Assembly (NCBI GenBank): GCA_033060915.1
Contig: CM065381.1
Location: forward strand, 5,548,501 to 5,612,500
Direction: 5' to 3'
Source of the DNA: Euryodendron excelsum
Lineage: Eukaryota > Streptophyta > Magnoliopsida > Ericales > Pentaphylacaceae
DNA: 64,000 bases
In this document: one piece after another, positions 11,445 through 22,200 of the stretch
Layout of the letters: each line of letters opens with the position of its first letter
Position numbering within the stretch: the stretch's first letter is position 1
Position numbers and translations under genes: made by a program
Notes under the pieces: generated by a model
What the model saw: only the letters and a program-made list of their open reading frames with translations
Told to the model about the DNA's origin: nothing
Database searches by the model: none

Positions 11445-12770
11445 ATGGGAATTCAGAAAGACAGAGTAAAATTCAATGTTGGAGGTAAGATCTTCGAAAC
11501 CACAGCAACAACCCTCGCCAATGCCGGCCGCCATTCGTTCTTCGGGGCGATGTTCGACGAGCAATGGAACCTCCAAACTGATAACTCCGACGAGTACTTC
11601 ATCGATCGGAACCCGGATTGCTTCGCCGTCCTCCTAGACCTCCTCAGAACAGGGGAGCTCTACATCCCCTACCATATCCCAGAAAAGCTCTTATACAAAG
11701 AAGCCCTGTTCTATGGCCTTCTCGACCACGTCCGGTCAGCCAAATGGGGCCAATTCAACGGCAACAGGCTCCAATTTTCCCGGTCCATAACCGGCCAAGC
11801 GCCGGACGACGGCACCGCAATCCGCGCCGGCCCGGACGGCGGCTGCTGCGTGGCTCATGGCAGTATGGTTCATGTCTACGATTGGATGCTAGAAGAGCAC
11901 CCTCCAATCAATCTCGATTACCAGAGGGTCAACGACGTCGGCTGGATCGATTCAGAGACCGTCGTAGTCAGCACGTCGGAGCGGCTCGGCCGCGGCGACG
12001 GCGGGATGGGTCTATTCAGTTCATCGGCCGGCGACCTCCGGCACAGGTTTCAGGTCAATCATGAGGATCAAGTGAAGAGCTACACAGCAGGTGCTCTGAG
12101 TTTCAGCTCAGATTACAAAATATTTTCTAGCTGCAAAGGTAGAAGCAATGAATATGGGATTGGGGTTTGGGATCAAATCACAGGAAAGCAGATTGATTTC
12201 TACTATGAGCCAAGTGGTTGGTCTCTTGGAGATGCAGATAGGCTCCAATGGCTCAATGCCAACAACTGTTTGTTGGTTGCAACTCTGTTTCCAAGGAAGG
12301 ACAATTGTTACATTAGCTTGTTGGACTTTAGAGATAAATCCATGGTCTGGTCTTGGTCCGATACTGGAGCTCCGGCGACTGACGAGAGGCGGGTTCGAGA
12401 CGCCATAGCCATGGAGGAGACTAGTTCTATATGTGTGGTGAATGAGTATGAAGACTTGGGGTTCATGGATTTGAGGAGCGCCGCCGGGAGCCTCCGGTGG
12501 TGCTCGAGGAGTCGGCTGATGAAGGGGAAGATGCCGGAGGAGCCGTGTTACCCGAAACTGGCATTGCATGAAGGGCAGCTATTTTCATCAATGAATGATA
12601 GTATTTCTGTGTTTTGTGGCCCTGATTGGGTTCTAACATCCAGGCTCCGGCGCAGTTGTGGAGGTTCGATTTGCGATTTTTCGATCGGGGGTGATAGGCT
12701 TTTTGCTCTTCACAGTGAGGAGAATGTGTTTGATATATGGGACACTCCACCTCCGGCGATCATCGGATGA
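11445..12770 (+). CDS. BTB/POZ (T1/KCTD-type) domain protein, At2g24240-like
   Basis: A single uninterrupted ORF of 441 residues. The ATG at 11445 opens MGIQKDRVKFNVGGKIFETT, the characteristic start of the potassium-channel tetramerisation (T1) subtype of BTB domain (residues about 8-98, including the RNPDCFAVLLDLLRTGEL stretch). The remainder (about 130-440) has WD-like beta segments, such as GIGVWDQITGKQIDFY and VFDIWDTP near the end, as in the plant BTB/POZ proteins of the At2g24240/At4g30940 type. Members are thought to act as adaptors, possibly for CUL3 ubiquitin ligases; a specific target cannot be inferred. The first ~620 bp of the CDS are strikingly GC-rich compared with both flanks and with the 3' half. 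The gene is convergent with FAD6, whose stop codon lies 1.57 kb downstream. Family assignment is confident; the biological role is not. Confidence 0.92.
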   Translation: MGIQKDRVKFNVGGKIFETTATTLANAGRHSFFGAMFDEQWNLQTDNSDEYFIDRNPDCFAVLLDLLRTGELYIPYHIPEKLLYKEALFYGLLDHVRSAKWGQFNGNRLQFSRSITGQAPDDGTAIRAGPDGGCCVAHGSMVHVYDWMLEEHPPINLDYQRVNDVGWIDSETVVVSTSERLGRGDGGMGLFSSSAGDLRHRFQVNHEDQVKSYTAGALSFSSDYKIFSSCKGRSNEYGIGVWDQITGKQIDFYYEPSGWSLGDADRLQWLNANNCLLVATLFPRKDNCYISLLDFRDKSMVWSWSDTGAPATDERRVRDAIAMEETSSICVVNEYEDLGFMDLRSAAGSLRWCSRSRLMKGKMPEEPCYPKLALHEGQLFSSMNDSISVFCGPDWVLTSRLRRSCGGSICDFSIGGDRLFALHSEENVFDIWDTPPPAIIG

Positions 12771-13323
12771 TTCTGCTTCAGACTTTTGTTTTGTTTCTCC
12801 AGTTGGGTGTCTTCTACTTCGATCTATATGGTTTTTGATTTGTTTCTTCTAATTATAGAAGATGATATGTATATATATATATATAGCAGTTGATGCTTGC
12901 AGTTTAGGAAGTCTTAAAAGAGTGTTATGTAGGGTTTGTATGTATAGCATTTTCTCATAAATAACAATAGGACCATACTTTGAAATCTTTGTTTCCCTCT
13001 AACAGATGCATTTATATTCTCTTCTTGCCTTTTGAGGTGTTGCCTAGGCTCTCTTACACTTGCCTTCTGGACCCCATTCTCTTTTGACTTTAGCTTTTAT
13101 AAAGCTGATTCCTATCCCTCTTTGTAGTTACAATGGTTTCAGTAAAAGAAAAAAAAAAAAAGGACCAAATGCACGAGACTCTTACCCAATCTTACCTTCA
13201 TGTGTGTAAAGGTAAGTCTCTGTTTTTCAAACCTGTGATTCTCAAGTCACAATGGGCCAATCTTACCACTAAGCCAAAGCCCGCCCTAAGTTTCAATGGT
13301 TTCAGTAAGATTGCAAATTCCCC

Positions 13324-13364
<41 letters not shown>

Positions 13365-14335
13365 CAACTGCTTAGTTGGTGGACAGATTTTTGAAGTAGC
13401 TAACCTGGAGAAAGTTGCTAGGTTTTGCTTTAGTTTCACTTAGTTTGCTAGATGTCAGTTTGTAATCTGTATTTAAGATCACATTCCTTTGAATCTTCAG
13501 TTTTATGAGCTTTTTTGAGGGCCCCAAATCTGCTTATGATCACACCCACAACAAGAAACCCTGGCTCCCGCCTTTGGTCTTTGCCATTCAGGAAACCTGG
13601 AGCAGGCATCCTCTGTTCAAGGGTCCCTCTGCTTTTTTGTCCAATTTCATAACACTAAACTAACACTTCTCCCTCTATCTCTGTGCAAACTTTGAAATAT
13701 TAATCCAACTGCAGTGTAGATTATGTTCAAACTCCTACAAAAAGGAACAAATCCCAATTTAATTAGCCCCACAGAGAAAGACAAAACTCATTCGGTTTGA
13801 CTCTCTCTGCGGCCAGCAATTTTCCTATAAACATTAGGAAAATTAACGAGTAACTTTTTTAACATTTGTATCATAAATCTTGATAATAGAAGTTCAAAAG
13901 TTGTTAGCATTCCGCGTAAATGTCAGTAGCATGAAAAATTGTGTGTGAAGATATTCCGGGAGGACAAATCATTGTCTTCACGGCAAGTGATTCCAACCAA
14001 TATTACTCTTACATTTGTACATATATTAATTCATAACCCGAGAGTTCTGACACCCAGATCAATCTGTGAAGAAAACAGTATAAAATTCCAACACATATTG
14101 TGATAAACTCGCAAGAAGATCTTGTTAATCTAATGAAATCACTAGGATGCAAAATTAATGACTTCCATGAAGCTTCCTATAATGCTTTTCTTCTACACGT
14201 ACATGTCATGAAAAATTCTAGAACATAGAGTGAGAACATGCTAGAATTTTGGAAAGCATGCCGCTAATTTGATGAAAAAGGAGGAGGACAACAGATAAGA
14301 AAGAAGGACTGGACCCCATGAGGCACAGGAATAAA
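12771..14335. other. 3' UTRs and convergent intergenic space between BTB gene and FAD6
   Basis: This is the region between two convergent stop codons. It must hold the 3' UTR of the BTB gene on the left and that of FAD6 on the right. A (GA)n microsatellite lies at about 13327-13362 and a (TA)n run at about 12870-12884. No further coding sequence was found. Confidence 0.5.
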
Positions 14336-17300
14336 TCAAGCATAATCAGGCATTACTTTTTTAAGGAATGTTATCGGATAGGATTCTTCTGGGGCAAGTT
14401 CGTCGAAGGTGACGTAATTTCGCTCCTTATTGTAAACATGGCATGTTGTCAGTATGGTCTTCATTAGACGCCAATTCCAAGTAGCCTCATTCAGATACTA
14501 TTGGTGACATGCAAAACCAGATGAATGAAAAGAACAAGTTAGTCAGTATCCTTGTGGAGAAAAAATTGATATTTTCTGTAGTACATTTTCTTCTTCAATT
14601 TTTTTTTTTTTCTGTAGTACATTTTCTTATTCAAATTTTTTTTTTTTTTTTGGGGGGGAGGTGGGGGGGTTGGGGGAGTTGGTTTGATGATCATCTGAAG
14701 AAGTATTTAAGCTTTCACATGTTAGAAGAAATGAAAAGGAGCAAGTTCAAGAGGACACAAAATTCAACCACCCAAAAATGACAATGGGTGGTCATGAATG
14801 GTGGCGGATTGAGCCTGAGCATGCAGAAAAAACTAACCATACCTTTCCCCAATTCTCGCGGAGAGACTGATGAGCTTCCTGCAAATTATAGCTTGGTATC
14901 CTAGGAGAGATATGGTGGGGGATGTGGACGTTGATATAATGACAGAGGATCTCTATCCTGTGAACAAGAAAGAAAGACTATTTATTTTGAACTCATGTCT
15001 GATACACTATTCTAGAATTTCTTATCTTATCATGTTAAACAACCTTCTCTAATAAGTAACAAGGGCATATGAATGGCAGCAGGTTAGTGAAAAAGCATTA
15101 TCAAGTTTTAAAGTCTGGAATTACTTGTATGAGGGGAACTTGCACAAAAAAATGAACATTTTCACCATGTTTAAATATGTCCAACTGTCATTCCTGAGGG
15201 ACAATAGACTAGTTGCCTTCAAGAAAGAACCAAAGAAAGATCTTTCAAAAATTATTATGCCATAAAATATAGTAATTCCTTTCTGTTATTTCAAATTCTA
15301 AAATGCAGCCGTAAGGAGAAACAGAAAAGAGCAATTACAGTAGTAGAAAGGATTTATTACCAACGAGGATAGTCACAGTGAACTGTGCCATTGAGCTGAG
15401 CCTGAGCCGCATTCCACTCATCTGAATCTTTAAAAGGTATATGAGGTGCCGTGTGATGGACCATTGTGAAAGTGCTCATCTACAAATTAAAGGAAACCAA
15501 AATTCTTAAAAATAAGTTAGAATGTATAATTTGAGCCACGAAGTTGTCAACTTCTGATTTAAAACTTGAGAGAAAGCAAAAAATTGTTTGGACAAAATCA
15601 ATCGATAGGTTCAATTGTGGGCATACAGAAGTGCATACAGAAGAACTCAGAAGAGATGAGGAAGTAATATTACCCAAAAGTGATAACCTAACCATGGCAT
15701 TAACCAGAACTTGATCCATCCCATGATCCCTGCCTTGTAAACAATCAGTGGCCATCCGATTGCCATGAATGCAACAACACAAGCCAAACTTATCTTCACC
15801 CTTTTAACTTCATTTGGTCTGAACTTCTTCACATCAAAGTGCCACAGTAACCTATTAGCATGCATAAAAATGGTAATGTACATTTATCAGTTAGAAACAC
15901 ATGGAGCTGGACTGCTCAAAAAACCAGTAACCATAATTAGAAACAACAGAGCATTGCAATTCTTGTAATATCATAATGCTAATTCATCAACTTTACCAGT
16001 GAGCAATAGACATCCAAGGCCGAAATGGACCATAGCCATATATAATTGCCTTCCGCAGAACTGGAGATGAATCAAACTCCTCTCTCCAAACAGGGTGCCA
16101 AGCTGTATCTTCAGACAACCTAGAACGATAATGGATGAGAATTTGAAGCTACAAATCAATAAATAAGAGAAAAAATGGAAAGAAAGCCAGTAAAAGTTGC
16201 CCCAAATAGACAAAAGTTACATGCACACATGTGTATGTGTATATGGATATCATACACAATTTGCAAATAGATGTGAGTTCCAAATAGAGCAAAACAGCCG
16301 ACAATAGGGGTCCTCATTCAATATCAATAGATATCTAAACAGTTGTACTTTGATTCAAGTATGGGAAAGCAACAGTTGTCCCTAGAAAACTTACACAATG
16401 GCTATTTCAATACACCTATGAAGTGTTAAAAACTGAAAATTTCAGCCATTCCTCCAAAAGTGCTTTTGAGGCTGATAGCCAACACTTTGAATAATGAAAA
16501 CATAAAACAAAATTGACTACTAAATCTATTACTCGTCTTCCAATGAGTACAGAAGACGCTAAGTAGATTGTGGTTATGAAAACATAAAATAAAATTGACT
16601 ACAAAAGCTGTTACTTGTCTTCTCACTGACTAAAGAAAATGGTAAGTAGAATGTGGTTTCAGATTTAATTTTCAGTTTTATAAACTTCGCTGCTTGAAGT
16701 TTGCTGCAGTACTAGTTCAGCAAAGAATTTTCCAAAGCTAAACTTCCAATTTCCCACTATGTAGACAACACCAACATCAAATTAGTACATGCAAAAATAA
16801 AGAAAAAGAAGGCCAGAAGGAAAAAGGAAAAAAAAAACAGAGAGAGAGAAAATGAGCACTCGTATTAGAACATACTAGATTCCAACTACCGCTAACCTAA
16901 ACTAAGACTCTTTCTTTCTTTCTTTTTCTTTTTCTTTTCTTCTCTCTTTTTTTTTTTTGGAGTTGTTATATCCCAGAAATTTCATAACCCCGCATGGAAT
17001 AGAGTTGGCCTGTAATACTTGGCAGAATGAGCATGAAACCAACTAGTCTGAATTCTTTCAGATCATTCGACAACAAGTTGGGGCCGGGAGAAGCACTGAA
17101 CACTCTTTTAAGTGCAAGGACAGGTCATATTTTTATGCCAGGGGACTGAAGGCTTGATGCCATGTAGTCCGGTAAAGCAAGGTGATGTTGACACCGTATC
17201 TTTTACAAAACTCGACAGTTTCCTTCAGTCACCGTATTTTTTTGTTTACCAAGCAGCTTGGCCATGGTGGCACCATCAATCTTTTGTGTGCTTTCCAGTA

Positions 17301-20300
17301 GTATTGGCTCAATTTGCCTATGCTGGTGCTGCTAGCATAATAAAGAGGCAACAGCAGGAACTAATGCTGCAAAAAAATCATCATCTTGCAATCCTATTGA
17401 AAAAAACACAGTGTAATTGATAATTTAGGTGGAATGGGCTTGGCTTGCTGGCAAGTCAGGTGCTATTCGTGTGCTATAGATCTTCGTGTTATGACATTTC
17501 TTCACTTGCCTCACTCAAGTGCAAGCTCGATGACTGCACATCAGGTACACAATGATAACCTTGCCCTGTGTTGAGATGCACCATGCATGCTCCAGCCTCC
17601 AGGTTTCCAAAGTGAAATGTGCAAAGTATAAAAACGAATCAAAACAAATAGCTGTATATATCATCCAGTTCTTCATGTCATCAATGCGTATTTTTTTGAT
17701 TAGTTAGTATTATGGACTATAATTTCCTTGGAATCCAATAATATACTAGGACGCATTGGTCTATATTATGTTTAAGATGGTTCATTCTCCATAAAAGTAC
17801 GATCTCCAATCACCAAACAACATCAACCCATATATCAATTTGGCATTAGGGAAAGGGATTACAAAGGTATTATCCTTAGTAAAAGGTTTATCAAATTAAG
17901 TACCAGTATGAGATTTTTTTCTTCTTTTATTTTTTGATTAGTAAAATAAATTCTATAAGAAATACCAAGAGGGTATAACCCATGTAATTGTATGAGGTTT
18001 ATACAGTTCTGGGAATTTTGTTTACCATTCAAAAAGGTGTGCATTCATTTGATTCCCACAAAGAAGGGTTTCTAGGCATACTAAGAGGTAAAGGATAAGT
18101 ATCATCATTTAATCGATGGAAATATGGCGATCTGAAATAGATGCATGATGTGTGACGAGACTGCATAATAGATAAACCATTTGCATTTTCATTTGTTGAG
18201 TGGTGTCAGAACTATGGGCTCATCTTCGCAATTTTAGATGTTTAAATTACTTAATCTATACCATTTTTCCTCCTAAACTTTGTTTATTGTACCAATATCG
18301 AGCAATAGATAAGTCCCTACGTACAATGTAAGTAGGCATAATTTTTATCTTCTGCACAGTTTATAATGTATTTACATTTTGTGTTCTATTCTCGTTTTCT
18401 TTTTTATCTCTGTTTTGGTTGTTGGTTTTGGGGGGTGGATGTGTGATGATGTGGGTTGGTGGGGGGATTTGTCCAGATGATAGTACCTGCTTCAGAAATG
18501 ATGATGCTAGTAACTAAATCTAATCAAATCAACCAAAATGATTTATTTTCACAGGTACAATAACTCATAAAGATATAATACTCACATGTTTGTTTTTGCA
18601 TGATGCTGATCATGCTTAAAACGCCATGGCTCATAGGGGTATATCAACGGCAAAAAGGCCAGAGTCCCTACAATATCTTCCACTAATTTGATTTTCGAGA
18701 ATGATTTGTGTGCACAATCGTGGCCTATAACAAAGAACTTGAGAATGGAGGGAGAGAAAAAAGAACCAAAATAAAAAGAGTTGGCGGGGATGTACAGTTT
18801 ATTAAAAAGACTGAAGGAAGACAGAAATAACAGGAAACAATTCCATATGAAGATATATAGACAGAACTAACCCCTGTGATTGCTGTCCCTGTCCACGCCC
18901 AAGCCAGAGGAAGTAAATACAATGGGGCTTTTGATATCATGAAGAGCCCCAACACATAGGAAGTGACAGATATTAAAACTGACTTCCATGCTTTCACATC
19001 ATCAATCTCGAACACCTTAAGCAAAATTTTAAGAGGAAAAAAAGCATTAGAAAGCCACAAGGACTTAAATATTCAGCTTCACATTTCCAAGATAGCCTAT
19101 ACACGAAACAGTAGTATCTTTTGCGGGCATGCTGCAAAGTTTCTCTCTGAAATTGATGAAAAGGATTATGATCTGAATAAGGGAAAAAACAAACGCGCAA
19201 TTAAAAATATTAAAGAAACCAGAAAGGGATGATTTATCAGGATCAACTTTCAAGTTTTAATTTGGTTGGCTAACAAAGAATTGAGCCCCCACTTAGATAC
19301 TTAACGTTGTAGACTTTGTGTTCACTGTTCAAAGTACTGTTTGCAGCACCGTAACAACAAAGTAATAAGCAGAACAAGTCTTTTCTTATTCTACATATGT
19401 TTAATTAGAAAAACAAATTATTCTGCATGAATGCTTGGACAAAATTGACTTAGTTGAATGGTCAAGATTGATTTTTAGGGACGTCAATTGCAGGAAAGCC
19501 AGTACAGTCTTTATATTAACTTTGAAATTGATGAAGATTTCCAACTAATTTGTACTATATCAAAGATTTCTCCCAAACCACAACAAATGCTACAGTTTCC
19601 TCTCTCTAGGACTGATTCAAAGAAGGTTCCAATTTGATGCCCGTAATAATCTATTTTCGTTATGTTCAATTTCTTTTTAGTCCCGTTACATTTCTGTCAT
19701 TCAAACAACCATTATCAGTTCCACTAAAACTACTTATTTTGCAGCCCAAAGTTTTCCAATTAATTTCAAATTTGTAGCCAAAATTTAACTTAGAAATAAC
19801 AGCCTTTAATTTGTCCTTGAAGTCCCACATCCCCACAAACCCCCCCCCTCCCCCCCAAAAACAAAAAAAAAAAACTGAGACCCAGCAAGCTGCAAGACTG
19901 AACTTCTCATTGCCAAATAGAAGCCTACTCATATCTCCTGTACTTTAATTTAACCATTGTTACATGAAACATCTAGAAGGAAGCAGCAATCGACAACAAT
20001 TATGATTATCCACTCTATCTAAAGGACAAGAACAAGCACAACATTCAACATAAGGTGTTTTTCTCTAAAATAGCACATATACTTACAATTGGTTGTTTAA
20101 GTTAATAAAATACTCCCACAAATGAGAACAGCTGCAGCTTCATATTTCTCTTCGTGTGTGAACATTCTTTATCCATGCATAATCCTATTATGATAGTATT
20201 ATTTGCTGCTTACTGCTTAGGGACTAAATAATACTGCTCATGTGCTTCAGGTCTTCACTCTTTAATTAAACAATGAAATTTCTATATTAAGATCAATAAA

Positions 20301-21940
20301 CATGAAGCGGTGACCATGAGAATAGGAGCAACCACTCAACCGACTCGTGGCCTATAAGTCCTCGTAGAAGATAGGTCCACAATCTTATACAGTTAAACCA
20401 TGCTTCTAAAGCAAACAAAGAAGATCAGGAAAGAATTAGGCAGCATAAATTCATAGCTTGTGGAATTACCTCTTTCGGAAGGGTGCCAACAATATCCTTT
20501 AAGGTAATATTTTCTGGAAGTGGTTCTCCAATTTGATTAAAACCATAGCTCTCCGATAATTGTTTTCTGTACTCTGCACTCTCTGCTGGAGATGGTGAGC
20601 TGTTTGCTGGAGATGGAGCAACTGGAACTGCCACAGCTCGTATGACAGTAATCCTTCTTAGAGGAATCAAAAATCTTTGGTGTTCGATTCTTGTTGGTAG
20701 TTGACTTTGCCACTTCAAATGATGTAGACCTGTCCATCAGAACATCAATTTTAAATAACGCATGCTACAAACATTTCAATGATTGAGCACAATGACATAT
20801 TCAGTATATAAATATATATATCAACATCTCACAGGCCAATACTCCAAAGCTTAAGATACAAACAAATATACAAGAGACCATATTTGAACTCACCGTGCAC
20901 TACCTCTGATTTTTGTTTTACATAGTCTTATTGGTGATAAAATTATAACGTGGAAAACTTAGTCAAGATATAAATGGCATTGATAACATTTATTCTTAAA
21001 TAAAGAATGGAATGAATCGATAGTCTGCCAACATGAATCATTGGAGAAGGGTTAACAGTGGCAGGGTTGAAGGCCAAAGTTCAGGTTCAACCTTTCTAAG
21101 GTAGGAGCATGTTATATCTTTATGTCTATTGTGACAGAAATCAAATCATATGCCCAAATCTCAAATTCAAAAAAAGAAAATGAAAGTTAAATTGAAAATC
21201 AATTTTTTTTTTTTTTTATCCGTGTTCGAGAATGAGGACAAAAAATGATAGTGAATGGTTCCTCAAACCAGCTCATAGCCTTAACTTTTGTAATCTGAAT
21301 CAACACTCCACAAGCACTAATGCTCAAAGATTAAAGAGAAAAAAAAAGTACATATCCACATGAAAACTACACGAGTCTCGCTAGCAAAAATGAAAGCTTC
21401 AAATATCTCAATGAAAATAAAATCTTAAAATTTATAGATATGATCTTTTTCTCCTTTCCTCTTTTAATCAAATGCCTTGTATACAAACCCATTGGACATA
21501 AGTATCAACTCCAATTAAGAATCAAGGGCGCGTCTTTGCTAAAATTTATATACAAATGTGAAGTCGCCTAGCTTATTAAACGAATGCACCATATACAGAA
21601 AACCCAAATTTCCCATTTGAAGTAGAAAAGATGAAGGAAACTATAAAACTAAATTTCGGTGATACCGCAAAAGCACAAGTCTATCCAAGTCTGACAGAGA
21701 AAAAGAGAGAGAGAGAGAGAGAGAGAGAGTGAGAAGCAAACCTGACGATTTAAGTGGGGCAAATCTATGGCCTTGAATTGGCCTTTGTTGGGGGCCCTGA
21801 AATCAAACAATAATGCATACCGACATGTAATAGTCACAAGCAAAGAGTATCATATGTATATCGATGCGTGTATCAGTGTATATGTATAGAGAGAGAGTTA
21901 CCATGAAAAGGAAGCTTGAATCTGCAAGTATGCAAGCCAT
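14336..21940 (-). CDS. FAD6: Chloroplast omega-6 fatty acid desaturase (10 coding exons)
   Basis: FAD6 places the omega-6 double bond into 16:1/18:1 acyl chains of plastid membrane glycerolipids, using ferredoxin as electron donor. Coding exons, 5' to 3' on the minus strand: 21940-21902, 21796-21742, 20729-20470, 19015-18872, 18737-18586, 16119-15997, 15851-15674, 15479-15361, 14957-14843, 14497-14336 (stop TGA). All introns are GT-AG. The lengths sum to 1347 nt, or 448 residues, the usual FAD6 length. The N-terminus ([13 protein letters not shown] then GPQQRP...) is a plastid transit peptide. The histidine boxes are intact: HDCAH (exon 5), HDQHH (exon 5) and HIPHH (exon 9). The protein ends [12 protein letters not shown]. 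One residue stands out: LCHYIN just before the third box, where I recall LCHDIN in relatives. Splice borders were derived by hand but every phase agrees. Function is confident from motifs and length. Confidence 0.95.
14498..14842 (-). other. FAD6 intron 9 with short duplication and G-run
   Basis: This last intron contains a direct repeat of about 37 bp ('ctgtagtacattttcttnttcaa', near 14576 and 14611) separated by T runs. It also has a G-rich tract at about 14653-14680 on the plus strand, which is C-rich in the FAD6 transcript. Confidence 0.5.
16120..18585 (-). other. FAD6 intron 5 (2.5 kb) with an ~82-bp tandem duplication
   Basis: The largest FAD6 intron. Positions 16496-16577 and 16578-16660 are tandem copies, both starting with 'gaaaacataaaa.aaaattgacta' and ending 'aagtaga.tgtggtt'. 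Nothing else in the intron resembles a gene or a transposon protein. Confidence 0.6.
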
Positions 21941-22149
21941 TTGTGGAGCAGAAATGCAGAAGTTCCAATCCAGAAGACCCCCCCTTGAGGATAGAGGGGA
22001 TGTGAAGGGGGTACCCTACCCTCACCCCCCCGCCCCACCTTCTTGGCAATTTGGACACTCTTTCAGATAGGGAGTGGGGAGACAATGCCAAATACAGCTT
22101 TAAAAAGCTTGTGCCGCGGCTTTTGTACCGTTAAATTAACTAGAGGCCA

Positions 22150-22151
22150 TC

Positions 22152-22197
<46 letters not shown>
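22150..22197 (-). promoter_or_regulatory. GA/CT tract upstream of FAD6
   Basis: A nearly perfect (CT)n run on the plus strand, read as (GA)n on the FAD6 strand, about 210 bp before the FAD6 start codon at 21940. Its position fits the 5' UTR or proximal promoter, and it is a candidate BBR/BPC binding site. The exact transcription start is unknown. Confidence 0.45.

Positions 22198-22199
<2 letters not shown>

Positions 22200-22200
<1 letters not shown>

Noticed and set aside
17112..17420. Plus-strand ORF of 102 residues inside FAD6 intron 5
   Set aside because: It is antisense to an intron with no recognisable domain; treated as chance.
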